Of a stretch of 64,000 bases of DNA, positions 1 to 8,773 are shown piece by piece (the first letter of the stretch is position 1; the number at the start of each line of letters is the position of its first letter). Under the pieces are notes generated by a model. It saw nothing but the letters and a program-made list of their open reading frames with translations, did not search any database and was not told where the DNA came from. The stretch comes from Oceanobacillus oncorhynchi (GTDB lineage Bacteria; Bacillota; Bacilli; Bacillales; Amphibacillaceae): NCBI RefSeq assembly GCF_000821065.1, contig NZ_CDGG01000001.1, positions 4,030,001-4,094,000 on the forward strand. Direction: 5' to 3'. The translations under genes were made by a program, and so were the position numbers.

Positions 1-1044
1 CTCGTTAACGTACTTGTTCGTCTCAACATGGACGATGCGGCAATGCTTGATACGTTTACGACCTATATGCAGGAGCAAGAAGGTTTACTGCGAATGATAA
101 CCATGATCTTTCCACCGGCTTATTTCGGAGCAGGCAGTCTCCATTTTGCGGCTGATTGGTCCGGTCTTCTTTTCCTGCTTGCACTTCTGGCTGTGTTTAT
201 CCTTTGTGTTCTCTTATTTATTTGGGCTGGACAGCGATTTTATTTGAAGGGTGTCCGGGGAATGAGTTCGGGAAGCAAAGGAAATTTATCAGCTAAAGCA
301 TCTCAAAAATTAACACAGCAGCGTTCAATTTTAAAAACATATCTGCTGAAGGAATTTAAAATGATTTTTCGCACCCCTGCTTTTCTAATGCAGTGTGTCA
401 TTCAGGCATTATTTTTCCCGGTATTTATAACGGTGATTCTATTTTTGGATATGGGAAATGATCTGGCAGCACTTGTCTCTGCTGCACCAGAAAAAAATCT
501 TTTTCTGACCTTATTTATGATATCGATTTTTTTATTAAGTACCAATGTTACAGCCTCCACTGCTATTTCCAGAGAAGGAGCAAGCATAAAATTAAATTTA
601 TTTTTGCCAATACCATTTCAGCATTTGATAAACGCAAAATTATATGTTGCCTATCTTATGTCTATGCTGCCGTTTTTATTGCTTATTGGTGTCGGCATTT
701 ATGTAAACATTCCAATTCATATATTCATTGGCTGGATAGGAATTACCTTGCTGTATAATTGGTTAGCCGTCGTGATTAACTTCTTTATTGATGTCTATCA
801 TCCAAAGCTTCACTGGACAGACGAACAGGAATTATTTAAAGGGAGATTCATCCCTTTCTTTATTTCGCTTGGACAAATTGCTCTTTTCGGGATGATAACG
901 ATTATTCTTTGGAATATGAATATAACGAATGTTTATCTGATTATGCTTATTTTACTGCTTTCCACGTTCATTGTTACCGATATAGCACACATTTATTTAC
1001 GTAAAAAAGTATCGTTAAAAACATTGCAAAACCTGGGAAACTAA
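1..1044 (+). CDS. ABC-2 type transporter permease, 3' part
   Basis: The reading frame is open from the first base of the window, so the gene starts upstream and only its C-terminal part is seen (at least 347 codons). It is rich in hydrophobic segments: one pair near residues 45-75, then about six more in the last 230 residues, separated by a basic loop around residues 80-120. This is the layout of an ABC-2 type membrane subunit that exports an unknown substrate with an ATPase probably encoded upstream. No ATPase motif is present here. The gene ends at a strong terminator. The family assignment rests on topology and general resemblance, so the substrate is unknown. Confidence 0.6.
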   Translation, partial: LVNVLVRLNMDDAAMLDTFTTYMQEQEGLLRMITMIFPPAYFGAGSLHFAADWSGLLFLLALLAVFILCVLLFIWAGQRFYLKGVRGMSSGSKGNLSAKASQKLTQQRSILKTYLLKEFKMIFRTPAFLMQCVIQALFFPVFITVILFLDMGNDLAALVSAAPEKNLFLTLFMISIFLLSTNVTASTAISREGASIKLNLFLPIPFQHLINAKLYVAYLMSMLPFLLLIGVGIYVNIPIHIFIGWIGITLLYNWLAVVINFFIDVYHPKLHWTDEQELFKGRFIPFFISLGQIALFGMITIILWNMNITNVYLIMLILLLSTFIVTDIAHIYLRKKVSLKTLQNLGN

Positions 1045-1051
1045 TTGAAAA

Positions 1052-1095
1052 AAGACGCCCTGGCAATTCATCCGCCAGGACGTCTTCTTGTTTTT
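1052..1095 (+). terminator. intrinsic terminator after ABC permease
   Basis: A 13-bp stem (AAGACG, one mismatch, CCTGGC) with a 9-nt loop is followed by a T-rich run. It begins 8 bases after the permease stop codon. Confidence 0.85.
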
Positions 1096-1205
1096 CAGCA
1101 AATAGGGCATTCGAGCAAAGGCTTGGGCGCCAGTGCATAAGAGATTTTTGAAAGCAGAAGCCCGCTTATCGAAATCCCTTTCACGAATACCAGGTTTTTT
1201 AATCA

Positions 1206-1352
1206 TTAACAGTAGTAGCCACCCGTGTAGCACTGGTTGCCGCCGGAGTATGCTGTTCCAATAATAATCAACAAAATAAATAACACAACTAATAACGCAA
1301 AGCCCGCTGAGCCAAAGCTTTGACGATTATCACAACATTCTTCTCTACCCAT
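1206..1352 (-). CDS. YjcZ-family sporulation protein, 48 aa
   Basis: A 48-codon gene with a strong ribosome site (AGAGGAGG) nine bases before ATG. The product starts MGREECCDNRQSFGSAGFAL, then has one hydrophobic segment (about residues 17-34) and a Gly/Tyr/Cys-rich tail ending TGGYYC. This is the pattern of the small YjcZ/YtzI-like sporulation peptides of Bacillaceae, short membrane peptides linked to the forespore or coat. Their role is not known in detail. The four cysteines in such a short peptide are typical of the family. It lies between the yneF gene and a convergent ABC permease gene. Confidence 0.85.
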   Translation of the reverse strand: MGREECCDNRQSFGSAGFALLVVLFILLIIIGTAYSGGNQCYTGGYYC

Positions 1353-1590
1353 GTGTATATAACCTCCTCTATTCGAACTACTTTAACTTATGCAGCTTCA
1401 TTCAAATTGGGAAGGCGAATGACTATTTTTTTTGAAAAACTCCCCTTCGTTAAGCTTTACCTGGATGACCATATACTGATTCCAACGTGTCCGCACATCC
1501 TATGTATACTGACAAAGCGCTTCTAAACCCGAGCACTTTGATCCTGCACAATTTAAATTTTTACTATGCTGAAAAAAATTTTGACCAATA

Positions 1591-1618
1591 AGAAAAACCA
1601 CCTTCTAAAAAGTGGTTT
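1591..1618 (-). terminator. terminator of yneF
   Basis: Read on the minus strand, a 7-bp stem AAACCAC/GTGGTTT with a 10-nt loop is followed by TTCTT. It lies just downstream of the yneF stop. Confidence 0.7.
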
Positions 1619-1646
1619 TAGTGCTTGTCCATAAAATAATTATCAA

Positions 1647-1874
1647 TTATTTCCCAGACTGATTCTGATTATTCATCGCCCGCATCATTTGATTAATTTT
1701 CTTCTGTGACGGCTTCTGGCCCATTTGCATCATCAATGTACGAAGCATTTGCTCATTTATTGGCGGATTCTTTTTCAAGTAGTTCATCATATATTTTCTA
1801 GCAATGAAAAATCCAAGAGCAACACCAGCAATTAAAGCTGCAATTGCAATTAATACTACCCATATCGTACTCAT
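1647..1874 (-). CDS. yneF: YneF family membrane protein (UPF0154)
   Basis: 75 residues: one N-terminal transmembrane helix (about residues 4-26, ending FFIARKYM) followed by a basic, Met/Gln-rich cytoplasmic tail with [23 protein letters not shown]. This is the conserved signature of the YneF/UPF0154 family of unknown function. AAGGAGG precedes the ATG. In B. subtilis yneF directly follows sirA, as here, which supports the assignment. Nothing in the sequence shows a biochemical activity. Confidence 0.9.
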   Translation of the reverse strand: MSTIWVVLIAIAALIAGVALGFFIARKYMMNYLKKNPPINEQMLRTLMMQMGQKPSQKKINQMMRAMNNQNQSGK

Positions 1875-1921
1875 GTTACAAAATTTCCTCCTTCGTGTTG
1901 TCTCTAATACAGTATATTAGA

Positions 1922-2380
1922 TTAGAGGAAATTATACAACACTTGACTTTCATCATTGAGCTCTTTTATAGATTTAGGAGAAATCCATCCATATTGTGGT
2001 GTATCTTTTCCTTGGACAAAGAAATAAGGATGAATATCTTCTAATATAGGAAAAAGCAGTGATACCGCAACGGCTAAATGGCGACACCTTAAAATCAATT
2101 CCCCATTTTCAATATATAAGCAGAGTGATTCTTCTCCTTTTTTTACAAGCACTCTATTTCCAATTCGTTTCACATAAATATCCGGCGAAGAAAACGTCTT
2201 TAAATGCATAGCAAACTTGTAAAAATGGATTTTTCGAGTGATAAATCGAAATTGCTTTCTAATTATTACTTCGTCCTCTTTTTCAGCACATTCTAAAAAG
2301 AAACGATGTAATAAATCACTTTTATGATAATAATTTTTTGCTACATTTTCTTCTATCCAATAAATTGCGTATTCATTCAT
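1922..2380 (-). CDS. sirA: sporulation inhibitor of replication SirA
   Basis: 152 residues, close to the B. subtilis SirA (YneE) length of 148, and in the same place between tkt and yneF. SirA binds domain I of the initiator DnaA in cells entering sporulation and blocks new rounds of replication. The N-terminus (MNEYAIYWIEENVAKNYYHK) and the C-terminal part with DIHPYFFVQGKDTPQYGWISPKS-type residues fit the family. I start at ATG 2380, eight bases after a GGGGG ribosome site; a GTG three bases earlier is also possible. A perfect Spo0A box lies about 85 bases upstream, in line with the known direct activation of sirA by Spo0A. Confidence 0.88.
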   Translation of the reverse strand: MNEYAIYWIEENVAKNYYHKSDLLHRFFLECAEKEDEVIIRKQFRFITRKIHFYKFAMHLKTFSSPDIYVKRIGNRVLVKKGEESLCLYIENGELILRCRHLAVAVSLLFPILEDIHPYFFVQGKDTPQYGWISPKSIKELNDESQVLYNFL

Positions 2381-2462
2381 CACGTATTCCCCCTTTGACT
2401 ATCATTATAGAGGAATCTATTTCCGAAAGTTGTCATAATAGTGTGCAAAGAACAACTTCTTT

Positions 2463-2469
2463 TGTCGAA
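2463..2469 (+). promoter_or_regulatory. Spo0A box upstream of sirA
   Basis: TGTCGAA, a perfect match to the 0A box, 83 bases before the sirA start codon. A TATAAT -10 for sirA reads on the minus strand at 2404-2409, so the box lies roughly 60 bases upstream of it, a position suited to activation. Confidence 0.6.
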
Positions 2470-2639
2470 ACAATAAAGAAAACTTGGCGTCTACTTTTCT
2501 CTTTCAGGAATTTAAGAGAAGTCTGTCAATCTGCTGATTTTTGATTTCTGCTTTCCCCTACTTGAATTTCTTTTGAAACATTTTTTCCATATCATCATTG
2601 ATACAATTATCATATCAAATAATTATGTTATACTATCAA

Positions 2640-2776
2640 GGCTCTTCACCAAAATCAATGGTTGATATTAATGAATAGATATGAGTAAAGAGACTAATTA
2701 GCGCAGTATTTTTCCGTAGCGGTTACCACTATCAATTTAACTACTGTCTGTCAACCATTGATTTTGGTATTGATCC
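2640..2776 (+). mobile_element. miniature inverted-repeat element, copy 1
   Basis: 137 bp with imperfect terminal inverted repeats (22 of 26 match): GGCTCTTCACCAAAATCAAT at the left end, GGATCAATACCAAAATCAAT at the right end read inwards. It is flanked by perfect 8-bp direct repeats ACTATCAA (2632-2639 and 2777-2784). It is non-coding. GGCTCTT-type ends and 8-bp duplications are the habit of ISL3-family elements, so it is probably a non-autonomous relative (inference). A second copy lies at 37094-37231. Confidence 0.85.
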
Positions 2777-2872
2777 ACTATCAAACAACCAATTACATTC
2801 ACCAAAAATGGGAAGCAGCATAAATTAATTAAACAAAAGCCCAAAATTTCAAATCAAAAAGGAAGTGTCTTC

Positions 2873-3904
2873 TTGAGAAATTATTATTATGTTACGGCAA
2901 ATACAGCGGTGGGATTTGTGAATTTACTGCCTTCCAATTTAGAACGTATACAGCAAATCTTTCGTTTAAAACACTCTTCTCAAACGGTGAAAGCAAAAAT
3001 TTTAAAAGATATAATCACAAAATATGAAGCTACCTATGAAGTAGAAGTGTTAAAAAGTGCGTTGGGTGAACATTATTTGGATGGTGTGGTTATACCTGAA
3101 AAGAGACTCGCTTTTTTAAATGATTCCATTATACCAGATGATATGCGTGAAGGAATCGAACTGGATTTAAATCGATTTACACAAGACATTTCGGTAAGAA
3201 AAGAGAAACTAGAAGAAAAATTCATTCACTACACAGAAAAAGCATATAAACATTTGGAAACAGGGTTACGCATACATGATGATCTGGAAGAGATCTATAT
3301 TAAAGAAATGAACTTTAAGCGGGCGAATGAAATTGCCGATACGTTTATTCAAGAAGTCTTAGAAGGACAATCGAAGAAGGATCAAGATGGCCACGAGTAT
3401 CACCGCCTTTTTGGTACCACAACTGTAGATGGTCCGGTCAATGTCGTCCCTCATATTACAGAAAAACTATCCTGCGTTTTTTATGTAAAAGGGAGAGCTG
3501 GAACAGGCAAGTCAACATTTATGAAAAAAGTAGCGAGTGCTTGTATTGAATATGGTTATGATACTGAAATTTATCATTGTAGTTTTGATCCAAATAGTAT
3601 TGATATGGTATTAGTTCCAGATTTGGATTTTTGTATATTTGACAGTACTGATCCCCATGAATTTTTCCCAACTAGAGAAGGGGAAGTAGTTATTGATTTA
3701 TACGAAGAAACCGTCACGCCTGGAACAGATGAGAAATATGCTGGTGAAATTAACAAAATAAATAACCATTATAAATCCTATATGAAAAAAAGCGTTGCAG
3801 AGCTGAAAAAGGCTGGAAAATATTTGGAAACTATAGAGCAACAGTTTTCCTGCACCGAACAAGAACGGAAAGAAATCATCCATTTTATCGAGCAACAATT
3901 ATAA
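2873..3904 (+). CDS. tandem P-loop ATPase-like protein with one degenerate site
   Basis: 343 residues, starting at TTG six bases after GGAAGTG. An intact Walker A motif GRAGTGKST lies at residues 207-215, followed by a helix and YDTEIYHCSFDPNSIDMVLV (229-248). The first half repeats the same plan: YEVEVLKSALGEHYLDGVVI at 55-74 aligns with it, but the matching N-terminal loop (about 29-47, RLKHSSQTVKAKILKDI) has lost the GxxxxGK[ST] pattern. This resembles the two-domain PRK06851 family of uncharacterised bacterial ATPases. It is not part of the sirA-tkt interval in B. subtilis, so it is an insertion, next to a miniature element. Role unknown. Confidence 0.7.
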   Translation: MRNYYYVTANTAVGFVNLLPSNLERIQQIFRLKHSSQTVKAKILKDIITKYEATYEVEVLKSALGEHYLDGVVIPEKRLAFLNDSIIPDDMREGIELDLNRFTQDISVRKEKLEEKFIHYTEKAYKHLETGLRIHDDLEEIYIKEMNFKRANEIADTFIQEVLEGQSKKDQDGHEYHRLFGTTTVDGPVNVVPHITEKLSCVFYVKGRAGTGKSTFMKKVASACIEYGYDTEIYHCSFDPNSIDMVLVPDLDFCIFDSTDPHEFFPTREGEVVIDLYEETVTPGTDEKYAGEINKINNHYKSYMKKSVAELKKAGKYLETIEQQFSCTEQERKEIIHFIEQQL

Positions 3905-3915
3905 TAGATACGAAA

Positions 3916-3941
3916 GAAGAGAGATGCTAGCATCTCTCTTC
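3916..3941. terminator. bidirectional terminator between P-loop gene and tkt
   Basis: Perfect 12-bp stem GAAGAGAGATGC/GCATCTCTCTTC with a 2-nt centre, between the two convergent genes. The minus-strand tail is TTTCG, so it is probably the tkt terminator, with some action in both directions. Confidence 0.7.
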
Positions 3942-3969
3942 CTCATGACATAAAATATTTAAATATTCC

Positions 3970-5970
3970 TTATTTCGTCACTTCTTCTACTAATTGAACA
4001 ACGTTATCTACTGTAAAACCAAATTTCTCAATCAATAAATCGCCATTCGCAGAAGCACCAAAACGGTCAATTGTGAGTGTTTTTCCTTCAAAGCCTACAT
4101 AACGGTCCCATCCGAATGACGCAGCCATTTCAATCCCGACTCTGGCTGTGACTTCTTTTGGAAGTACTTCGTTTTTATATGCTTCATCCTGCGCTTCAAA
4201 GCGATCCCATGAAGGCATACTTACTACCTGTGCATCGACACCTTTTTCCTTCAATGCTTCCTGTGCTGCAACTGCCAGTTGAACCTCGGAACCGGTAGCT
4301 AAAAGAAGCGCATCCGGTGTTTCTTTTTCGGATTTACTTACAATGTACGCACCTTTTTTAACCCCTTCATAGGCTAATTCTGCGGTATTTGCTAAGGTAG
4401 GCAGGTTTTGACGTGTCAATACAAGCGCTGTCGGCTGATCTGTTGATTCCAAAGCTAAGCGCCATGCTGCCTGTACCTCATTCGCATCCGCTGGACGGAT
4501 TAATGAAAGATGAGGCATCGCACGTAAAGCAGCTAATTGCTCCACAGGCTCATGGGTCGGACCGTCTTCCCCGACTGCAATCGAATCATGCGTAAACACA
4601 TACGTTACCGGCATATTCATAATCGACGCCAGACGAATGGATGGACGTAAATAGTCACTGAAGACAAAGAAGGTTCCACCGAAGACATGAAGTCCTCCGT
4701 GAAGCGCCATGCCATTTAAAGCAGCACCCATTGCATGTTCACGTACACCAAACCAGATATTACGTCCGGCATAATCTGCCTTGGTAAAGTCCGCTTCGTC
4801 ATTGATTGTTGTTTTGTTCGAACCGGCAAGGTCGGCACTTCCGCCAAAGAAATTCGGAACGGATTTAGCTACAGCGTTTAATACTTCCCCGGAGGACGCA
4901 CGTGTAGCAAATTTAGATCCTTCTTCAAATACAGGAAGATTTTCATGCCAGTTTTCAGGAAGCTCTCCTTTTAAAGCAAGCTCGAACTGTTTTCCTAATT
5001 CCGGATAGGCTTCTTGATAAGCAGCAACCAGCTCGTCCCATGCTGCTTCTTTTTCGGAACCGTCATTCACGATTTTTTCTTTAAAGTCAGCATATACTTC
5101 CTCCGGCACATAGAAATCTTCATGCGTCCATTTATAGGCTTCTTTAGTCAGTTTCACTTCATCTGCCCCAAGCGGTGCGCCATGGGAAGCACTGGAAGCA
5201 GATTTATTTGGAGAACCATAACCGATAACTGTTTTTACTTCAATCAATGTCGGCTGGTCCTGGTTTTGCTGTGCTTCTTTGATTGCCTGGCGAATGGCGT
5301 TGACATCATTGCCGTCTTCCACCCGCAATACCTGCCAGCCATATGCTTTAAAGCGTTGTTCCGTATTCTCAGAGAAAGAACGGTCTAAATCGCCGTCTAA
5401 TGAAATATCATTGGAATCATACAAAGCAATCAGTTTACCTAAGCCCATATGGCCGGCTAACGATGCAGCTTCATGCGAGATTCCTTCCATTAAGTCTCCG
5501 TCACTGACAATCGCGTATGTATAATGATCGACCACATTATACTTTTCTTTATTATACACAGCACCTAAGTGTGCTTCCGCCATTGCCATTCCTACTGACA
5601 TCGCAATGCCTTGTCCCAATGGACCCGTTGTTGCTTCTACACCATCCGTATGATGCACTTCCGGATGTCCCGGTGTTTTCGAATCCCATTGGCGGAATCC
5701 TTTTAAATCATCGATAGATACATTATAGCCTGATAAGTGTAACAGACTGTACAGCAGCATGGAACCATGACCTGCAGACAATACAAAACGGTCACGATTG
5801 AACCATTTGGAATGCTTTGGATTGTGATTCATAAAATCTGTCCAGAGTGTATACGCCATCGGTGCCGCACCCATCGGTAATCCCGGATGCCCGGAGTTTG
5901 CTTTTTCAATTGCATCGATGGAGAGCGTGCGAATGGTATTGATGGATAGTTCCTCAACTTGTTGTGTCAT
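3970..5970 (-). CDS. tkt: transketolase
   Basis: 666 residues, the usual size. The enzyme moves two-carbon ketol units between sugar phosphates in the non-oxidative pentose phosphate pathway, using thiamine diphosphate and Mg. The thiamine-binding domain shows SGHPG (26-30), AGHGS (66-70) and SDGDLMEG (156-163); the pyrimidine domain has [20 protein letters not shown]. Start is ATG with AAGGAG eight bases upstream. The order yneB-ynzC-tkt-sirA-yneF is that of B. subtilis except for the inserted P-loop gene downstream. Confidence 0.97.
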   Translation of the reverse strand: MTQQVEELSINTIRTLSIDAIEKANSGHPGLPMGAAPMAYTLWTDFMNHNPKHSKWFNRDRFVLSAGHGSMLLYSLLHLSGYNVSIDDLKGFRQWDSKTPGHPEVHHTDGVEATTGPLGQGIAMSVGMAMAEAHLGAVYNKEKYNVVDHYTYAIVSDGDLMEGISHEAASLAGHMGLGKLIALYDSNDISLDGDLDRSFSENTEQRFKAYGWQVLRVEDGNDVNAIRQAIKEAQQNQDQPTLIEVKTVIGYGSPNKSASSASHGAPLGADEVKLTKEAYKWTHEDFYVPEEVYADFKEKIVNDGSEKEAAWDELVAAYQEAYPELGKQFELALKGELPENWHENLPVFEEGSKFATRASSGEVLNAVAKSVPNFFGGSADLAGSNKTTINDEADFTKADYAGRNIWFGVREHAMGAALNGMALHGGLHVFGGTFFVFSDYLRPSIRLASIMNMPVTYVFTHDSIAVGEDGPTHEPVEQLAALRAMPHLSLIRPADANEVQAAWRLALESTDQPTALVLTRQNLPTLANTAELAYEGVKKGAYIVSKSEKETPDALLLATGSEVQLAVAAQEALKEKGVDAQVVSMPSWDRFEAQDEAYKNEVLPKEVTARVGIEMAASFGWDRYVGFEGKTLTIDRFGASANGDLLIEKFGFTVDNVVQLVEEVTK

Positions 5971-6062
5971 TGTTTTTCTCCTTCCACTTCAAAACATATT
6001 CTGTTTCTTCCTCTATTTTATAATGAAATCCGATACGATACAAGCTAAGTTAATATGATGTA

Positions 6063-6296
6063 TCAGTGTTTCTTATTACGTTCCTGGTAATCACGAAGCT
6101 TTTGCGGGGTCACATCATTCCCGGCCGGGTCAATGACTGTCATCCCTTTTAGATGATTTTTAAAAGAACCCCGTACATTTGCCAGGTATTCTTTTCGAAG
6201 ATTTTGCTGTTCTGTTTTTTCTTCTTCTGTTAAGCCTTCACTTTTCGCTTTATTAGCTAACATATTTATTCTATTTAATTTATCTTTAGACAACAT
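6063..6296 (-). CDS. ynzC: YnzC family protein (DUF896)
   Basis: 77 residues, rich in Lys and Glu, with the family core LNRINMLANKAKSEGLTEEE near residues 7-26 and LRKEYLANVRGSFKNHLKG after it, forming two predicted helices. DUF896 proteins are small cytoplasmic helical-hairpin proteins of unknown function that sit in the SOS cluster lexA-yneA-yneB-ynzC of Bacillus. AAGGAGGG precedes ATG. A terminator at 6315-6350 separates it from yneB, so it may have its own promoter here. Confidence 0.9.
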   Translation of the reverse strand: MLSKDKLNRINMLANKAKSEGLTEEEKTEQQNLRKEYLANVRGSFKNHLKGMTVIDPAGNDVTPQKLRDYQERNKKH

Positions 6297-6314
6297 AGCT
6301 TGTCCCTCCTTCGA

Positions 6315-6350
6315 TTAAAAAAACAGGAGTTAAAATAACCTTCCTGTTTC
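6315..6350 (-). terminator. terminator between yneB and ynzC
   Basis: On the minus strand AAACAGGA, a 13-nt loop, TCCTGTTT and then a T run. It would end the SOS transcript of the small peptide and yneB before ynzC. Confidence 0.7.
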
Positions 6351-6361
6351 TTTATCTTACG

Positions 6362-7072
<711 letters not shown>

Positions 7073-7145
7073 TTACAGAATCTGTCTTACCAGCATATTT
7101 GCTCTCTACAAAATAAGCAAGGAAATCAGTCGTCTGGTCAATCAC

Positions 7146-7238
7146 TTAAATTGTAACCATCATCGTATATAAAAATATTAACGCAATAATAAAAGCTACA
7201 ATATAAAAAGCATCAGACTTCATCAGTTTTTCAAACAT
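7146..7238 (-). CDS. 30-aa SOS-controlled membrane peptide in the yneA position
   Basis: Thirty codons with a GGGGAG ribosome site eight bases before ATG. The product begins MFEKLMKSDAFYIVAFIIAL and ends TMMVTI: a short basic N-terminus and one membrane-spanning helix (about residues 10-29). It is transcribed divergently from lexA from a consensus promoter (7293-7321) that encloses a perfect LexA box. In B. subtilis this position holds yneA, a roughly 100-residue division inhibitor with a membrane helix and a LysM domain; the LysM part is absent here. A role as an SOS division inhibitor, comparable to the 29-residue SidA of Caulobacter, is inferred from position, control and topology. Confidence 0.75.
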   Translation of the reverse strand: MFEKLMKSDAFYIVAFIIALIFLYTMMVTI

Positions 7239-7272
7239 ATTAAAACTCCCCTTCGATATTTTATCTGGTTCC

Positions 7273-7286
7273 GGAACAGTTGTTCT
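7273..7286. promoter_or_regulatory. LexA (SOS) box 1
   Basis: GGAACAGTTGTTCT contains the perfect palindrome core GAAC-N4-GTTC. It lies in the 5' leader of the 30-codon peptide, just downstream of that promoter's -10. Confidence 0.88.
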
Positions 7287-7292
7287 TACTAT

Positions 7293-7321
7293 AGTATATT
7301 CAGAACAACTGTTCCTGTCAA
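7293..7321 (-). promoter_or_regulatory. SOS promoter of the small peptide and yneB
   Basis: Minus strand: TTGACA (7316-7321), 17-bp spacer, TATACT (7293-7298). The spacer contains LexA box 2, so LexA binding would block RNA polymerase directly. This is among the best promoter matches in the window. Confidence 0.85.
7302..7315. promoter_or_regulatory. LexA (SOS) box 2
   Basis: AGAACAACTGTTCC, perfect GAAC-N4-GTTC core, inside the spacer of the small-peptide promoter. Confidence 0.9.
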
Positions 7322-7329
7322 TACTTTTT

Positions 7330-7343
7330 AGAACATTTGTTTG
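7330..7343. promoter_or_regulatory. LexA (SOS) box 3
   Basis: AGAACATTTGTTTG, one mismatch to GAAC-N4-GTTC. It overlaps the -35 hexamer of lexA and would give autoregulation. Confidence 0.75.
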
Positions 7344-7369
7344 TAAATTGATTCATTCAATGCTATACT
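7341..7369 (+). promoter_or_regulatory. lexA promoter
   Basis: TTGTAA (7341-7346), 17-bp spacer, TATACT (7364-7369), 38 bases before the lexA start; the -35 overlaps LexA box 3. Confidence 0.75.
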
Positions 7370-7406
7370 ATGAATAACAAATACCTATGCTAGAGGGGAG
7401 TAAGTC

Positions 7407-8027
7407 ATGACAAAACTATCAAAAAGACAGCAGATGATTTTTGACTTTATTAAAGATCAAGTAGAGCAGAAGGGCTATCCGCCTTCCGTACGTGAAATTG
7501 CAGTAGCTGTCGGGTTAGCTTCAAGCTCTACTGTTCACGGTCATTTAGAAAGATTAGAAAACAAAGGATATATTCGGAGAGACCCGACCAAACCTCGTGC
7601 CATCGAGATCATATATAATAATGAGAATGATGCGCCTAAGGATAAGGCCATTTATGTACCTGTAATAGGGAAGGTAACAGCCGGAATCCCGATTACTGCG
7701 ATTGAAAATGTGGAAGAGTTTATTCCCGTTCCCAGCTCTTCTGCCGGACCGGAGGATAATCTGTTTGTACTTGTCATTGATGGAGACAGTATGATTGAAG
7801 CAGGCATCCTCGACAAAGATATGGTTATCGTAAAACAGCAAAGCTCTGCGGATAATGGAGATATCGTTGTAGCAATGACGGATGAAAATGAAGCGACTGT
7901 CAAACGTTTTTTTAAAGAAAAGACCCGTTTCCGCCTCCAGCCCGAAAATGCAACGATGGAACCTCTCTATTACGAAAACGTATCTATTCTCGGCAAGGTA
8001 ATCGGCTTATACCGTCATATCCACTAA
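7407..8027 (+). CDS. lexA: SOS transcriptional repressor LexA
   Basis: 206 residues. The N-terminal winged helix ([39 protein letters not shown]) binds SOS boxes. The C-terminal S24 peptidase-like domain has the Ala92-Gly93 self-cleavage site (VTAGIP), Ser128 (IDGDSM) and Lys166 (EATVKRF), so RecA-stimulated autocleavage should be intact. AGAGGGGAG precedes ATG. It is autoregulated through LexA box 3 and divergent from the SOS peptide-yneB transcript, as lexA is from yneA in B. subtilis. Confidence 0.97.
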   Translation: MTKLSKRQQMIFDFIKDQVEQKGYPPSVREIAVAVGLASSSTVHGHLERLENKGYIRRDPTKPRAIEIIYNNENDAPKDKAIYVPVIGKVTAGIPITAIENVEEFIPVPSSSAGPEDNLFVLVIDGDSMIEAGILDKDMVIVKQQSSADNGDIVVAMTDENEATVKRFFKEKTRFRLQPENATMEPLYYENVSILGKVIGLYRHIH

Positions 8028-8123
8028 AAGGAATGTGCTTTAGAGCAGGAGCATGCGGGCAGTATAAGCTGCACATAGCAGAAACGTTAGAACATCCTCT
8101 ATAGGTGATTTTATCGGCCAGTC

Positions 8124-8172
8124 AAAAAAGGTTAACGGGCACATTTGTCAGATGTGCCTGTTAACCTTTTTT
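8124..8172. terminator. lexA terminator
   Basis: A 21-bp stem (A6 GGTTAACGGGCACAT with its complement, one G-T pair), 7-nt loop, T6 tail; symmetrical, so it can act in both directions. Confidence 0.9.
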
Positions 8173-8238
8173 CTAGTATAAAATTAATCCATTCATAATA
8201 TGCTTAATATAAAGTACAAGTATAAGGAGTGTATAAAA

Positions 8239-8502
8239 TTGACTGAAACGTTAAAAAAGAAACGCTGGCTTTATCTTCCAATCACCATTATCAGCTTTAT
8301 TCTGGGAATTATCTATTTAACAAAGGTTGCAGATTATTTAACACTGCCATTTTTATCAGCTCTTCTCATCATTGTCACTTTTTTAGAAGTTTACCCGGAC
8401 AAGAACTATTTTTCCAAAAAGAATTTGATAAAAATCATTTCTGCTCTTGTGATTATTGCTCTTGCACTTTGGTACCAGGTTGCTGTTTTTATTCTTGGAT
8501 AA
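8239..8502 (+). CDS. small membrane protein, 87 aa
   Basis: I start at TTG 8239, seven bases after AAGGAGTG; an upstream in-frame ATG at 8200 has no ribosome site. The product is a basic N-terminus (MTETLKKKRW) followed by three hydrophobic segments (about residues 12-28, 32-48 and 66-86). It lies alone between lexA and spo0A, at a point where B. subtilis gene order is broken. I do not recognise the family; the clear ribosome site and coding-like composition support a real gene. Confidence 0.6.
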   Translation: MTETLKKKRWLYLPITIISFILGIIYLTKVADYLTLPFLSALLIIVTFLEVYPDKNYFSKKNLIKIISALVIIALALWYQVAVFILG

Positions 8503-8773
8503 GTGAATAAAGCATATACACAGCCTTTCATTTTATAAAAAGAAAACCGTTCTAATCAAAAAATAAGTAATGTCCCAACTTTTTAGAATATTTATTAAAA
8601 ACACAAATTTTGCAATTTACTTATAACAAATAAAATTGTACAACTCTTTTCTTCATAAATGGCTGTACTGCTTCCTGTTTATTGGATGCATCGGCAGGTT
8701 TTATATAATTTCCTTCTGTGACAATACGGGTTGCTAGTTATTTAAAGCTTTTTGTCAATACTTGCAGGCCATA

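Larger units (their letters stand above)
2381..2872. other. sirA upstream region with inserted miniature element
   Basis: A gene-free stretch of 492 bases. It holds the sirA promoter and Spo0A box (2404-2469), then AT-rich sequence, then a 137-bp miniature element (2640-2776) with its 8-bp target duplication, then the leader of the P-loop gene that starts at 2873. No other reading frame with a ribosome site is seen. Confidence 0.6.

Noticed and set aside
1015-1233. 72-codon minus-strand frame over the permease terminator
   Set aside because: Overlaps the terminator and the YjcZ gene, and has no ribosome site or recognisable product.
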